From contig JBBDHG010000009.1 in assembly GCA_037951165.1 (NCBI GenBank), forward strand, positions 17,033,501-17,097,500: a stretch of 64,000 bases of DNA, read 5' to 3'. Positions within the stretch are counted from its first letter, which is position 1, and each line of letters starts with the position of its first letter. A program made the position numbers and the translations under genes. The notes below the pieces were generated by a model. It was not told the origin of the DNA. It saw only the letters and a list, made by a program, of their open reading frames with translations, and did not search any database. Shown here one piece after another: positions 33,661 through 45,299 of this stretch. This stretch comes from Lophius americanus (lineage: Eukaryota > Chordata > Actinopteri > Lophiiformes > Lophiidae).

Positions 33661-34520
33661 AGCCCGCATGATTGGTGATTGAGTCTAGTCGGTCACCCGG
33701 TACTGAAAATTACTGGACGGATGAGTCCACACAAGCATTTAAACAGCAAGGCCAAATCCCATCTGGTTCCCATTCATGCTATGAATGATGACATCATTCA
33801 CAGCATGAGAGGTGTTTCATGCTCTGACCGATATCTGGTGTCTACCCAGCAAGATAAAAATGCTTGCCCCGAGGAGAGCAATGTTTAAATATTGCTGTGG
33901 CCCTGGCAGCGGACTTAAAGGACATTCTGGTGAAGTAGAGCGGCGCTGGCTCTGGAAAAATTGGATTTGCACATCAGTTGAGCCCAAAGCAAAGATTTAA
34001 TCATTCCAGGCAGAGAGTAGACATCTCAGGCTCTAAAGCCAAGTTTGAAAAGGCTACCTGCCCTTTTATGAGAGGAAAAATAAGGTTTGTTTAAAGGATG
34101 ATATTTGACCGAGCCACAAAGTAGCAGAGCCGAGGTTATAAATGAGATTCAACTAGTGGGACAAAGGCAATTACAAGATTGCACAAACCTTTTAGAAAAT
34201 GTTTGCATTACTTGGACTTTAAATAACGCAAAGACATCCAAGCGCATTAGAAGTTTCTGCTCAAATGGCATGATCCTATTAATCGTCCTTGTGCCGGAGT
34301 TTGACTCAGAGTTGACAAACCCAGGTTTGATGGAACCGACTCAGATCAGCTGTTCTAGAACTGAAAACTCCGCGTTTCTCATCTCGGGTTCAATTTCAGA
34401 GTTTGTTTAACTTTGATGAAGGGGGGAAAACAGAAAAACCAAACCAAAACAAACATGGAGACAACAGTTAGAAAAAGTTACTAAATGAAGATTGTTTTTA
34501 TGATTAGTTTATGACTTGTT
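33661..34520. other. Non-repetitive spacer, possible regulatory DNA
   Basis: The stretch 33880-34400 has balanced composition and no similarity to repeats of this window. The 101-codon frame at 34105-34410 shows no domain. It may hold conserved non-coding sequence. Confidence 0.2.
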
Positions 34521-34979
34521 ATAACCCCGAAAAAATCGGGGATATTATGGAATCGCTGCCGTGTCCGCCGCAGATCCTTCGTGTTAGCGCGAAAAATATT
34601 TCATTGACCATTTTCAGATTTTAGACCCACACAGACCTTAGTTTGAGGAAGAACTGGGATATTTTTGGGAAACTTCAGTTGAATAATTCCGACAGTACAC
34701 GGGGCTTTTTCTCCAATATTGTCAGGCCATAATTTCTAAACCTTTGGTCCGATTTAGACCAAATTTGGTGCATTTGAATCAACTCGGGTTTTATCTTGAG
34801 TTAATTGTGTTTTGCTTTTTGAGTCAAATTTAACTCACTAGGGGGATCATTGTTTATGAAAAACACTGTGGACATGACTTCACATCTAATTTAAAGGGTT
34901 CAATCAGGGGGATTGTTTGTTCAACAAAGGGGATCGGGGTCTTGCGATGGCGATATACCCCTGCTGTTGGGAATGATAT
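34521..34979 (-). mobile_element. Family H repeat, copy 8 (full length, ~459 bp, antisense)
   Basis: The plus-strand left edge 'ataaccccgaaaaaatcggg' plus 'gatatt' is the antisense 3' hairpin. Next come 'gccgcagatccttcgtgtta', 'gaggaagaactggga' and 'taaacctttggtccgattta'. The right edge is 'ggatcggggtcttgcgatgg' and 'tatacccctgctgttgg', the antisense 5' end. With copy 4 it defines the basic unit length. Confidence 0.8.
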
Positions 34980-35715
34980 TTTTAAACAGAAATATAATAT
35001 AATTCAATACTTTAAATAAAATAAATAAATGGTCTCATAACAGTTAGTCATAATGACACCTATTTACCGAAACTGCAACTCCAGCAGCTCCACTCTGAGG
35101 TCTGTTTACAAAGTTAAACGAGGAGGTCGCTCCATAAACTATGATGGATGTTTTGGATGTAAGTTGCCCTTCCTTTTACTAATCAGGAGGTTATTTACAG
35201 CCGGTCTGATCAATATTGCAGTCTCTACTGGTGATTTGCAATAAACCCAACACATCCTTCAAATAAGACCGGTTATATTTCATGCTGACTGAATATTGGA
35301 GGTTTTATAAGCATTTTAATTATTTGTGTAGTCGCTGTATCTCAGAGTTGGCATGTTCAAAATGAGTGCTTGAGTACGTGCCTCTGAATGGTGGAGAGAG
35401 GATGCCAGTGCAACATATGGCTTTGTTTAGAAAATGCCTTTTTTGTTTGGAATGGCCAGACGGAGGGAAACAACCCTGAAAACAAAGCCAAGTCCTCCGA
35501 GGCAAACCAACGGGAAATGTGGGTCAGCGCAAGCAAAGTCAAAGAAGAACTGAGGAAAACAGCCTCTTAGAATCCGAACGACCCCTACTATCCTCGTAGG
35601 TTTTTATTACTATACATCATTTCCTTTATTTCAAAACCCAAACCTCACTGTCTCTCAATGATGCGAGAATATTCAGGTAAAATAGTTTTTCTTAAGCAGT
35701 AATTATATCACCAAA
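34980..35715. other. Non-coding, nothing recognised
   Basis: Short overlapping frames on both strands, none with a domain. Confidence 0.35.
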
Positions 35716-36484
35716 AAACTATTTTATGGAATCGTCATGGCTTCCGCCGAACCCTTGTGTTAGCGCGATAACTAAAAAAACGTTGATGATCCAATGTCTT
35801 GGATCAATTAAAAGTTTTAGACCCATAGAGAACAGTAGTATGAGGAAGAACTGGAGTGTTAGGGAAAATTCTGTTGTATATTTCAGACACTAGGGGGACC
35901 TTTATCTCCAAAATTGTCAGGCCATAATTTTTCCACCATTGGTCTGATTTAGTCAATATTTGTTTTGACACGAGATGTATCATGTAAATATGTAACATTT
36001 TACTCTACTAGTTCATATTTTACTCAGTAAGGGAAGCTTCCTTTTTCTTTTCTTTTTTTTATAGAAAACACTGGACATAACTAAAAAAATATTTAATGGA
36101 TCATTTTCAAAAGTTATACCGAAATTGACTGTAGTGCGAGGAAGAACAGGATGGTTTTGGGAAAATATCAGTTGTATCTGTGCGACACCAGGGGGAACCG
36201 TATCTATGAAAGTTTTCTGACCATAATTTCTCAACCGTTGGTCCCATTTATTTAAGTTAAGGAGATAAATCTTGTATAAATTGTGTTTTACCCAAATAGT
36301 TCATGTTTTAATGAATGGGGGGGGTTATTTATGTTTTTAGTCCTAAAGTGCTTCTTTTTTTTTTATTTAACGAAAACTCTATTTTCCGGATATAACTTTA
36401 CATTTAATTTGAGGAGTTCAATCAGGGGGATTCCTTGTACAACAGAGGTTAATGGGGGTCTTTTCGGGCATATACATCAGGCAA
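35716..36484 (-). mobile_element. Family H repeat, copy 9 (expanded, ~770 bp, antisense)
   Basis: It begins (3' side) with 'tatggaatcgtcatggcttc' and 'tgtgttagcgcgataac'. It ends (5' side) with 'ttcaatcagggggattcctt', 'gggtcttttcgggcatatac' and 'atcagg'. The central unit occurs twice: 'gaggaagaac' at 35842 and 36139, 'aggccataattt' at 35921 with 'gaccataatttctcaac' at 36219. The terminal hairpin itself is eroded. Confidence 0.75.
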
Positions 36485-36696
36485 TTAGACTTAATTGCAT
36501 TTTAAAATGGCCTGCACAGAAAAAATAAGACTGCTTTTCCAAGTATGTTAAACATAAGATATTAGAAAAGCAGGTACTGTGCAGTTTATTCAAGAGTTGC
36601 GTGCAGAAAATCTTAAATGGAAAGTTTCTACAAGGGCTATAATCCAGAGGATGAGGAGGCGTTTCAATAAAGGTCCGTAGAGCCGGGGAAATTTAA

Positions 36697-36744
36697 GTAG
36701 ATTATTACTATTACTATTACTATTACTATTACTATTACTATTAC
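36697..36744 (+). repeat. (TTACTA)n microsatellite
   Basis: About seven to eight 'ttacta' units. The minus-strand frame over it reads only Ile-Val repeats, so it is not coding. Confidence 0.9.
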
Positions 36745-36749
36745 CAAGG

Positions 36750-36900
36750 AAATTATTTCCTTGGTACCTGTTTGTCTGTTAGTAGGATTGCACAAATATG
36801 ACAGATTTTTATTAAACTTGTTGAAAGGGCATTGGACTACATATAACGAAGGACATGGGTATATGACAGGGAATAGTTTCTCCATTTTTTAGTGGATCTG
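36750..36900 (+). repeat. Dispersed repeat R3, copy 1
   Basis: 'tgtttgtctgttagtaggat' followed by 'gcacaaatatgacagat' resembles 58788-58925 ('tgtttgttagcaagata', 'aaaaactaatggacgg'). I recognise the style of a common fish interspersed repeat of unknown class. A further 'aactaccagacagattta' word lies at 36960. Confidence 0.4.
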
Positions 36901-38227
36901 GATTAAGACGCCACAGATTTTTTAACACTGAAAGTTTTTTCCACCATCAGTTTGTCAAGAACTACCAGACAGATTTAGTTGAAACCGAGCATGTGCTTAA
37001 ATGAAGAATTTTTTTTTTATAATGATGAATTTATTTATATAGCAAACACATTTTTAAGACAGAATATGTGGCATAACACAGGGAGAGAAACTAGAAATTC
37101 AAAACCAGAAAAAGCACTCAGAGAGCACAGACCTCCACCAGGGCCCAGCAGTACTCCTGGTTTAGGAGAAATTCATGCAGATTTCTCCATTAATGTCTTC
37201 TACTGACAACTCCAACAAACTCTCAAAATCTTATTTGAGTACCTGGCTGCTCATCTTCAGCGCCTTCCACTTCAGCGCCTCTGTCTAACCCAGTGAACCC
37301 TCAACGGAACTTCGAAGGAATAGAAGAAACAAATGCAGCAATAGCCCAAACCCCACACCACCATTTTTTGAATTTCTTTTTCCAAATGGCTTTGTTTTGG
37401 GTTTTTTTTTATTTTATTTTAAGTGCTGCGACACACATAACTTCACCAAAAACTGAATGATCTTTAGGATATAAAAAAATCTACCTCTTGGTAAATTTGC
37501 ATGCAAATTCATCCTGTACTTTCTCTTAAATCTTGCTAACATCAAACAAACAGACATCAAATGTAGAGGGTTGAAAACATAAAACGCTTATATACAAATA
37601 AAAACAATTAAAAAAAAAAAAACACAACATCCCACACAGCAGACAGACAACGATTAAAAAAATTTAAAATGAGGATCGCGTCACAGCTACTCAAGGCTTT
37701 AAGCGAAAAAGAGGTCACTGATTCAGAGCCTAATCTCTGAGGTAGATCGGTACAAAGGGTTGGGGTTGATTTTTTTATACTGTCTTTAACATTTCAAGTA
37801 TCCCAAGGGTAGGGATTTTAATGGTCCATTTCTTTTGTTGGAGTTTTGAAAGGGTTTAACTTAATCAAAAGGGGATTGCTGGGTCTTCTCAGCAGAGTGC
37901 CCCTCTAGTTTCGCTAATTAAATTCACTCCTCAGAGTCAGAACTTTTTTCAACAAGATTAACCAGTAGATCAGGAACATGGAGGAGAAAACCAGCATGTG
38001 GAAGCAGCATATTTGCATGTTTAACTTGTGAATGACTGGTTTATTTCCACTAAACCAGAGTTGTTGAATGCTGGAACAGTGGAAAGATGGCTTCATATGT
38101 TAACTTCAAGCTGTGCAGTTGGTGTCGTGTGCTTTATGACAAATTAACTCAACTCAACTCTTATTGTCATTCAACTACAACCGCATTATATAAATGAATA
38201 AAATGACGTTTCTCGCGAACCATTAAG
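36901..38227. other. Non-coding with poly(A/T) runs
   Basis: At 37020-37150 'aatttatttatatagcaaac' and 'aaagcactcagagagcacag' look like decayed interspersed-repeat ends, but no partner exists in this window. The rest is AT-rich and unremarkable. Confidence 0.3.
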
Positions 38228-38512
38228 CAGCACGACAAAAGACACAGTCATACAAACATGTAACAGTGCAAAAGATTCAGATAACCAAACATAGAAGAGT
38301 ACAAAAGACTCAAACATGCAAACATGTAACAGTGCAAAAGATTCAGACATGCAAACATCAAACATTGCAAAAGACTAAGATGGCAATCATCAAACAGTTT
38401 AAAAGACTCAGACAACCAAACATCAAAGTGTACAAAAGACTCAGAAATGCAAACATGAAAGAATGCAAAAGACTCACAATGCAAACATGTAAAAGTGCAG
38501 AAGACTCAATAA
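38228..38512 (+). repeat. ~33-bp minisatellite, about eight units
   Basis: Units begin 'caaacat' and end 'caaaagactcagacatg', mostly 33 bp with some of 32. Because 33 is a multiple of three, both strands stay open for long stretches (92 codons plus, 91 codons minus). This is a repeat artefact, not two genes. A partial unit precedes the array at 38228-38252. Confidence 0.9.
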
Positions 38513-39471
38513 GAAGGGATGACAGTATTACTGTGGATGCCTGAAGCAGACAGGAAGTGACAGAATTTAGATAAGAGGAAACTAGAGTATGCAGGTAAAG
38601 TGACAATGTACCATGACCAGTTGTTGGTGTCACAATGGCTGGTTGGAAATTTTAAGATATCATCCCTTTGGAATGTAAAATGAAATACCTCATGATCAAA
38701 GCGCCTGACCTTTCTTAGACCCCCTGGAGAGCTGGTCTTTTGAGACTTTTATTTCAGTTCCACTTTCAGGAAGTGCCTCAGCCATCCATCAATCAGAATG
38801 CTCATAGGCTCAACCTCAAACTGAGTTATTTATAGTACATCCAATGTATGCGCTGCATGAATCAAACCCGTATTGATTCCGATTCAGGGGGAAACTTAAA
38901 GCTCCTTCATTAGTGATCAGCCAGTGGAGAAAAAGGCCTGTTGTTTTTTTAAATTGTGATTGACATTTTATATAATGGCCATCAATAAGATGCGCAAAAA
39001 ACCCCCAAAACATCCTGGGTACCTCATCCTCTGTCATGGCACCCGCTACAAATCAGAAGAAATGCATTATGGTAAGGGAAGATACGATTTGTGGGCAGTT
39101 ATTAATCTAATATTGCAGACAATCTAAATGTAACATACGATGATAAATTGTTTGTTTTTAAATAGTGAAAAAGAATTTGACTTCCAAAGTTATTTCATGA
39201 TGACATTTATTTATATCAAGGTATTTAGTTGATTTTAATTAGATTAGCTCAACCTTTTGAGAAAGTATGTTTTTAGAAAACTATTTGACCCTTACTAAAC
39301 ATGTTTGTTGTTGTTGTTGTTGTTGTTGTTGTATCGAGTACGTTTTATTATGTAAAACCAAATCTTGTTGAACGGGACTTTCTCATCAGCCACAGTTAAT
39401 GCTGAACATCTGCACACCTGCAGAGGTGTGCTGGTTTTCATTCCGCAAATGGTACAAAATATGATGTTAGC
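38513..39471. other. Non-coding with (TTG)n at 39303-39332
   Basis: About nine 'ttg' units form a microsatellite. Otherwise nothing recognised. Confidence 0.5.
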
Positions 39472-39522
39472 AAAATGGCCTACAAAATATTAGGCAAGTT
39501 ATAATGTTATGGCTTACTGGTT
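39472..39522 (+). mobile_element. Tc1/mariner-like 3' terminal fragment
   Basis: 'caaaatattaggcaagttat' and 'aatgttatggcttactggtt' match the 3' end of the Tc1-like family seen at 42495-42512 and, antisense, at 54171-54200. Confidence 0.5.
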
Positions 39523-39699
39523 CAACTCTAAAATGAGAAATTAACAAAATACAAATGGGTCTAACTTGATGGAAAGGCGCATGTTTGAATTAAAAATGAG
39601 GATCTCAAGAAGAATCTCATCAGTGTAAATGGATTAAGTCTGTTCAGATCTTAAATTAGGAACCGCTCTCACTGCAGGTCACATTAATATCAATCCTTC

Positions 39700-39870
39700 T
39701 CCCATCATTGAGAACCCATGAGCCTCAAATAGTCAGGCTCGTTTTGAAGCTGGAGCTATGACAATTAAAACAACAATCACACAATTATTGTTAATTGGCT
39801 TTGCAGAGAGAGAAATTAGCATTTTAATATATATTGTTCATCCATTGCCATTCTAATTAAAAATTACAGG
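39700..39870. promoter_or_regulatory. Candidate conserved non-coding element
   Basis: It contains 'acaatcacacaattattgtt' followed by 'aattggc' (39772-39798), an arrangement of facing SOX-type ACAAT/ATTGT words next to ATTA cores. 'gaaattagcattttaat' follows. Non-repetitive within this window. Typical of developmental enhancers, but unproven. Confidence 0.25.
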
Positions 39871-42075
39871 TAAAAAGTTTCTGTTCAGAAGCTTTATATT
39901 CACACTCTTTCTTTTTTGAACGTGTGTTTTTTGGAGATTCCACAGCACTGCAGAGCTTTACAGACTCATTGTTCTGGCTTTGTGGATCATTGACTGTTTG
40001 CTTTACTCACCGCTCCCTTTTCCAGCAGCAGCAGGTGAAAAACTGACGATAAACATGCAGAATGCCTCCTGTCCAGGACCGAAAAGTTGTCAGTGAGTGA
40101 GACGCAACATCAACGAGACTCAAATTCTCTCAAGCCCAAACAGCCAACAACGGTCTCTGGTATACGAGGACTAATATGTTTATTTGTTCAGTATGTGGAG
40201 ATGATATCTCTGTAGTTTGGGATTTTGAGTTGGTGAAAAATCGTAGTGCATACCCACAACTGTTGCATGGGCTGGGTTCTACTACACACAGCTAGGACCC
40301 GCTGTGCCAGTAGGACCCCGACCCCGCCTACTTCTGAACATGCATTGATAACCTGTGTCAACAATTAAACAACAACTAAAGCCGGCGCTCGAGACGATAT
40401 CCAATTTCTATAATAACCAGTCCTCAGGTATACAGCACAATACTACAAATCCCAGAATGCACCACCATAGTCGGTGTGTCAATCAAGAGCGCCAGTGTTT
40501 CTCTCTGTTCCCCTGTTGTTAGATATCAGCTTTTATCCAGTCACTCTGATAAACTTGAGGTCAATCCTTAAAGAGACGATACGATAGTGAGGGGAGATAG
40601 AGGAGGAAAACATTTTGAACGCTAAATAATAAACGTATTAGAAATACGCACGCGTGCGTTAGTAAATAACGCTAATTTTAACAAAGGGGTTATTCAAAGT
40701 TCCTTTTTGTTGATAATGTTATATGTTATGAAAATTATTGATTTGGGATGTAATTTGTAACTTGAGAAATATAGTTTCCGGCAGTTCGTGTGAAAAGAAA
40801 CTCTTTTATTGGAAATGATTCAGTGAAACTCTACTGATAAAGAGGAAGACATAAAAATTACTTGTGCTGATCTATTCTGAATTGAATCTGTAGTTTGATT
40901 ATTTTATATTCCATTGGTTTGTTCAGAATTCATAAAATAAGTAAATGAAATAAGAATAAAATAGACATAATACCGCAAATTAAACCTGACCAATTTGACT
41001 CGTGTACGGCCCGCGACGTTGTCTGCATCTTTAATTTTGGCTCCCCTCTGGGATTGAGTTCCCCACTCCTCTGTCCAACGAGATGGACGGTGCGTTCAAG
41101 TGCGGTGAAATCTGGCCTGGATTATCATGCCATAATGTCCTCTCTAATGATGGAAGTCACACAGACACCTCAGTTGGGATGTTGGGAAAATTCGGGAAGT
41201 CCTTTGCTTTGCAGTATGTTTTTTTGGCTGATGTGTTTTTCTCCAACTGTGCATCACTCAAAGATCCCACAGACTGTAAACACATCATTACAGGATTAGC
41301 AGAAAGCTGTGGTTTTCACTCAAACTTTTCCCTCAGTGATAGAGGTCGAATCATGCCATCCATGACTCCTGCAAGACGTGGACGACATTAAAAATCTTAG
41401 AACTGCTCCTTTGTTACCGAGGCAACAGAAACATCTTGCAAAAATGGAAGATGGAAGCCTTCTCACACAATCCTCAGCACCTCAGCACCTCAGCCCATTA
41501 CGGTTAACGGCATGTTGAAGTTCCGGATCAACTTGATGGTGAATTGGAACTGATTGTGGAGCAGGGATTTGGGGCGCCGTCCATTTAAAGTCCGGTCTAC
41601 ACTTCCTGAAACACAAGACGAAGAGGCGGGGGTGGTCATGTGATCGCTTCAGTTTGTGTGTGTGTTTGTGTTTTTGTAAGCAGTACAACTCATAGTTTTA
41701 AATGGATTTTAATCCACAGATAGCGTATTATTTTTCCACAAACTGTATTATGCGGATGCTACTTCGCCTTTCATTGGCTTGGCGTGAGTTCTTTTAAGTT
41801 CTCTCGCTGAGGAGGAGGGACTATGTGGGACATCATCATCATGGTCAGCCAGTCAGGGCCAGAGTGGGGTGGGCCATGGTATATTCATAGAAGGATTTTG
41901 AAATTCTCTCGCAAGAGGTGTGTTCTCTCTTAGTATCCTTGAAGTTTTGCTGCAAAGTCTTAACACCATTATTTTTGCTTTGACTGGAATTTGACCTGAG
42001 TGCAATGTTGGTGGGGGGAGCAAACATTTGGATTGAAGTGGAAAACAAAACAAACCAACAAATAGAGGGTGAAGT
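39871..42075. other. Non-coding, nothing recognised
   Basis: The frames at 41054-41391 (81 and 102 codons, overlapping in two frames) have no domain I recognise. Flanking splice signals could not be judged. If any unique exon exists in the window this is one place to test, but the evidence is very weak. Confidence 0.25.
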
Positions 42076-42512
42076 CAGTATAACATATAATTTTAATGAT
42101 AAATGTTAGTGGCTGGGATATATTAAACAGCAAGTGAACATTTTGACATGCGGTTGATGTGTTGGAAGACGGAGAACATGGCGAAAGAATCTCTAGATAG
42201 GACCAAATTGTGATGGCCAGATGTCTTGATCAGAACATCTCCAGAACTACAGGTCTTAGTACCCACCAAAGGGGGAAGGAGGAACTACTGGTGAACCAGT
42301 GAATGGGTCACTCAATGGGTTGCTCAAGGCTCATCGATCCACATGGGGAGCCAAGGCTAACCCTTGTTGTCTGATCATACAGAAGAAGGCTTAGTCCTGG
42401 TTCTGACAGAGGGATGTCAGAACACACACTGTATCATCGAGTATTGGCTACAAAAATGGGACCTACACAATATCAAGTGGACGGTGGTAATATTATGGCT
42501 GAGCGCTGTACT
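42076..42512 (+). mobile_element. Tc1/mariner-like transposon, internally deleted
   Basis: The 5' side has 'gggatatattaaacagcaag' and 'tgaacattttg'. A decayed N-terminal coding region follows, with words such as 'ccaaattgtgatggccagat', 'gaacatctccagaactacag' and 'aaggctcatcgatcc'. It then jumps to the 3' end 'ggtggtaatattatggctga'. The DDE catalytic region is missing, so it cannot move itself. It shares both ends with the antisense copy at 54171-54670. Confidence 0.75.
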
Positions 42513-43284
42513 TTTGTTCAGTCTTTTTCCGCTCGGATCGATTAACACAGATGTTACTTAATGCGTTTAGAACACCAGGTTTGTTGACGGCTTTGTTTAC
42601 TTGTCAGCAGTGAAGTTAAAAGACCTTGGAGAAAAAATCCACTCAGACAATCTGAGTGTCATTGAAAACTCACCGCCGAGGCTGGCTTTTCATTCTCATT
42701 TCAAACCAGCCTCCCAGGTCTTCAGAGCCCGGAAGGAGACAGCTGCCAATTCAGACCGGCTCGCCTCTCGTCGGTGATGGATGAGGCTGCCTCCGTCTCT
42801 TACCTTGCTGATGTAATTGAGGCTTCAGTTGTTGTCACACCACGGTGATCGCGCTCATAAAGGAAAAGGCACAGAAAAATGTTCCCAACTTTAAGGAGGG
42901 ACAACTGTAAACAACGTTCTGTCTTTGAGTTTTGTCTGCTAGTGCCTCACTTCCTCAACCTTTACTCACATCTTCATTGAGGTCAAGAATGTTCACTCTG
43001 CTAAACAACTTTTTTTACATGAACTCATCCATCGTCTTTGGTTTGATTTTCAGAAAATCTAATTTAAAAAAAAAGATGAATTTTTTTTCCATCAGTTCAT
43101 TATAAGAATCAGTTTTTACGGCTCAATTGTATATTCTTTGCAATCAAAACAACGGCAAGGTCCATGAAAGACGCCAAAAGCTTTATTGGGTTGTTAAAGC
43201 AATCCCTCCCCAAAACGAATCTGAAGTTTGACTGAAATAATGTGGTTTCTGTAAAAAAAAAAAAAAAAAAAAAAAAAAGGAAGA
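42513..43284. other. Spacer; possible regulatory DNA at 42620-42840; poly(A) at 43252-43278
   Basis: The block 42620-42840 is GC-balanced and non-repetitive ('gctgatgtaattgaggcttc'). A long A run precedes the family H copy that follows. Confidence 0.2.
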
Positions 43285-43590
43285 AAAAAAGCTCCCCCTA
43301 GTGAGTAAAATATGAATTTCTAGAGTAAACCAAGATAAACCCAAACCAGATCACTTGTTAAGTTGATTCATATGTACCAAATTTGGACCAAATTAGATAA
43401 AAGTTTAAAAAGTTGTGTCAGAAAAACCGTGATTTTGTTGAAAAGGTCCCCCTAGTGAGTAAACTATGAATTGATAACGTAAAATATGACATAATGCAAG
43501 TAGATCTCATTGAGTCGATTCATGTGCACCATATTTGTACTAATACAACAATTAAATTGAAAAATAATTTGCGAGTTTTCACAAAGGATA
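43285..43590 (+). mobile_element. Family H repeat, copy 10 (module pair)
   Basis: 'gctccccctagtgagtaaaa' at 43291 and 'gtccccctagtgagtaaact' at 43447 head two tandem copies of the module ('gttgattcatatgtaccaaa', then 'gtcgattcatgtgcaccata'). Both family ends are absent. A 27-base A run replaces the 5' part. Confidence 0.75.
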
Positions 43591-44457
43591 TTTGGTGGCC
43601 GTGCACATGTACTTACAACAGATATTCTGGGTAAACTTTGACATGCGTCAGTCTGTGATAGCTCGCCAACATACGTATGTTTCTTCTAATTTCGAATGTA
43701 ATCGCAACAATAATTGCGGTATATTTTATATTATATATTATATATAGTATAATATTATATAAATTATGTCGACTGACCACCTATAAGCACTATATACACA
43801 ATAAAGACTATACACATCACTAAAAACACTACACTATAAGCACTATACATGCTATAAACACTATAAGCATCACTATGAACATTATATTAACTATCAACAC
43901 TAGTCTCTTAACACTTTACATGCTAATAACACTAAGCATCAATTTAAACACTATATTCACTATTAACACTTTATGCATCACTATAAGCACTATATACATC
44001 ACTATAAACACTACACTATAATTACTATACATGCTATAAACACTATAATTATACCAATAAACATTACACTGTATACACTATTGACTCTATAAACACCATC
44101 AAAAACACTATAAGCATCAACATAAACACCACACTATAAACACTATAAACACTATAAGCAACATTATAAACACTGTATAAACTATTGACACTATGTACTC
44201 TATAAACATCACCATAAACACTATAAGCATCAATATAAACACCACACTATAAACACTATAAACACTATATACACTATAGATACGATGTACTCTATAAACA
44301 TCACCATAAACACTATAAGCATCACTATAAACACAACACTATAAAAAACAGTAAGCATCACTATAAACACTACATTATGAAGACAAGGCATACTATAAAC
44401 ACTACAAACATCACTATAAACACTACAATTTAAACACTATAGACACTATGTACACTA

Positions 44458-44785
44458 TAACCTCCTACCGCCTCCTCCTTCCCCGGACTAAGCTCAGCAC
44501 CATGGGTGATCGGGCCTTCTGTTCTGCTGCCTCTCGTCTGTGGAATGCCCTCCCTGACCATCTGAGGGCTCCACAGAGGACTGACACATTTATAAAAGGA
44601 CTTAAAACTTTCCTTTTTAGCAGAACCTATAACTTTAATTAACATTTCTGCTTTTTGGTCAGGTTTTTATATAGTTATTATTTTATTTTTTATTGATGCT
44701 TTTCATTTGTAGCACTTTGAGATTTGATCCAAATGTAAAGTGCATTATGAATTAAATGTATTATTATTATCATTATTATTATTAT
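44458..44785 (+). pseudogene. L2-like LINE C-terminus and 3' tail inside the satellite
   Basis: The frame at 44448-44642 reads 'LLLPRTKLSTMGDRAFCSAA', then 'SRLWNALPDHLRAPQRTDTF' and 'IKGLKTFLFSRTYN'. This is the C-terminal signature of L2/CR1-type LINEs (G-RAF...LWN-LP...FK-LKT-LF). The 3' UTR carries 'agcactttgagatttgatcc' and an (ATT)n tail. The coding part is a 64-codon open frame with little decay, so this insertion is younger than most here. It sits within the satellite, with array units on both sides. Confidence 0.8.
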
Positions 44786-44855
44786 AAACATCACCATCAA
44801 ACACTATAAGCATCAATATAAACACCATACTATAAACACTATAAGCATTACTATA

Positions 44856-44922
44856 TAATAATAATAATAATACATTTAATTTATAATGCACTTTACATTT
44901 GGATCAAATCTCAAAGTGCTAG
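44856..44922 (-). mobile_element. L2-like LINE tail, inverted copy
   Basis: '(aat)n acatttaatttataatgcac' and 'tttggatcaaatctcaaagt' are the reverse complement of the tail at 44717-44785. The two tails face each other ~70 bp apart and could fold into a hairpin. Confidence 0.8.
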
Positions 44923-45189
44923 TATATAAACTTTAGACACTATGAACATCACTATAAACACTACAAATGTCACTATAAACACTACAGTATAAAGACTATA
45001 AACATGACATGAGTTCTTTGTTATTGTTCTTTTGCGCATGCAGGTGAGTTAGGGCAGTGAACTGCTTATAAGCCTGATATAGGCCTAATTTGTGGGCCTA
45101 ATTTGTGAACCTAATGTGAACAGCCACACAAAAAAACATAAGAACAAAAAAAATGGGAGCTTATCTTGAAGACTGGCAGTGTGAAGGTA

Positions 45190-45299
45190 GCCATAGAGAC
45201 AGACAACCATTCATGCTCACATTCACTCCTACGGGTAATTTTGAATCACCAGTTGACCTTCTGTATATTTCCTGTTTCTTGACTGTGGGAGGAAGCCTC
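45190..45299 (-). mobile_element. Teleost SINE body fragment, antisense
   Basis: 'agacagacaaccattcatgc', 'tcacattcactcctacgggt', 'gaatcaccagttgacctt' and 'gactgtgggaggaagcc' match, in reverse, the body of the common teleost tRNA-derived SINE whose forward copies lie at 21447 and 21678. The 141-codon plus frame at 45153-45578 runs through this SINE and is not a gene. Confidence 0.65.

Larger units (their letters stand above)
43779..45005 (+). repeat. 'ATAAACACTATAAGCATC' satellite array (~1.2 kb)
   Basis: Degenerate units built from 'cactataaacactataagca' and 'tcactataaacac', present more than 30 times. A LINE end interrupts the array at 44458-44785 and an inverted copy of that LINE tail interrupts it at 44856-44922. 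An AT-rich palindromic 'tatattatatatta' stretch lies just upstream. Confidence 0.9.

Noticed and set aside
38228..38512. CRISPR-like appearance of regularly spaced repeats
   Set aside because: Units are contiguous and diverged with no unique spacers, in vertebrate DNA; it is a minisatellite.
38266..38633. Overlapping 92-, 78- and 91-codon frames on both strands
   Set aside because: They result from a 33-bp tandem repeat that keeps the frame open.
41054..41391. Two overlapping frames of 81 and 102 codons as a possible unique exon
   Set aside because: No recognised domain, no convincing splice sites, and the two frames contradict each other.
43779..45005. Regular short repeats that might suggest a CRISPR array or centromeric satellite
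   Set aside because: Units vary in length and sequence, have no spacers and span only 1.2 kb; a local simple satellite fits better.
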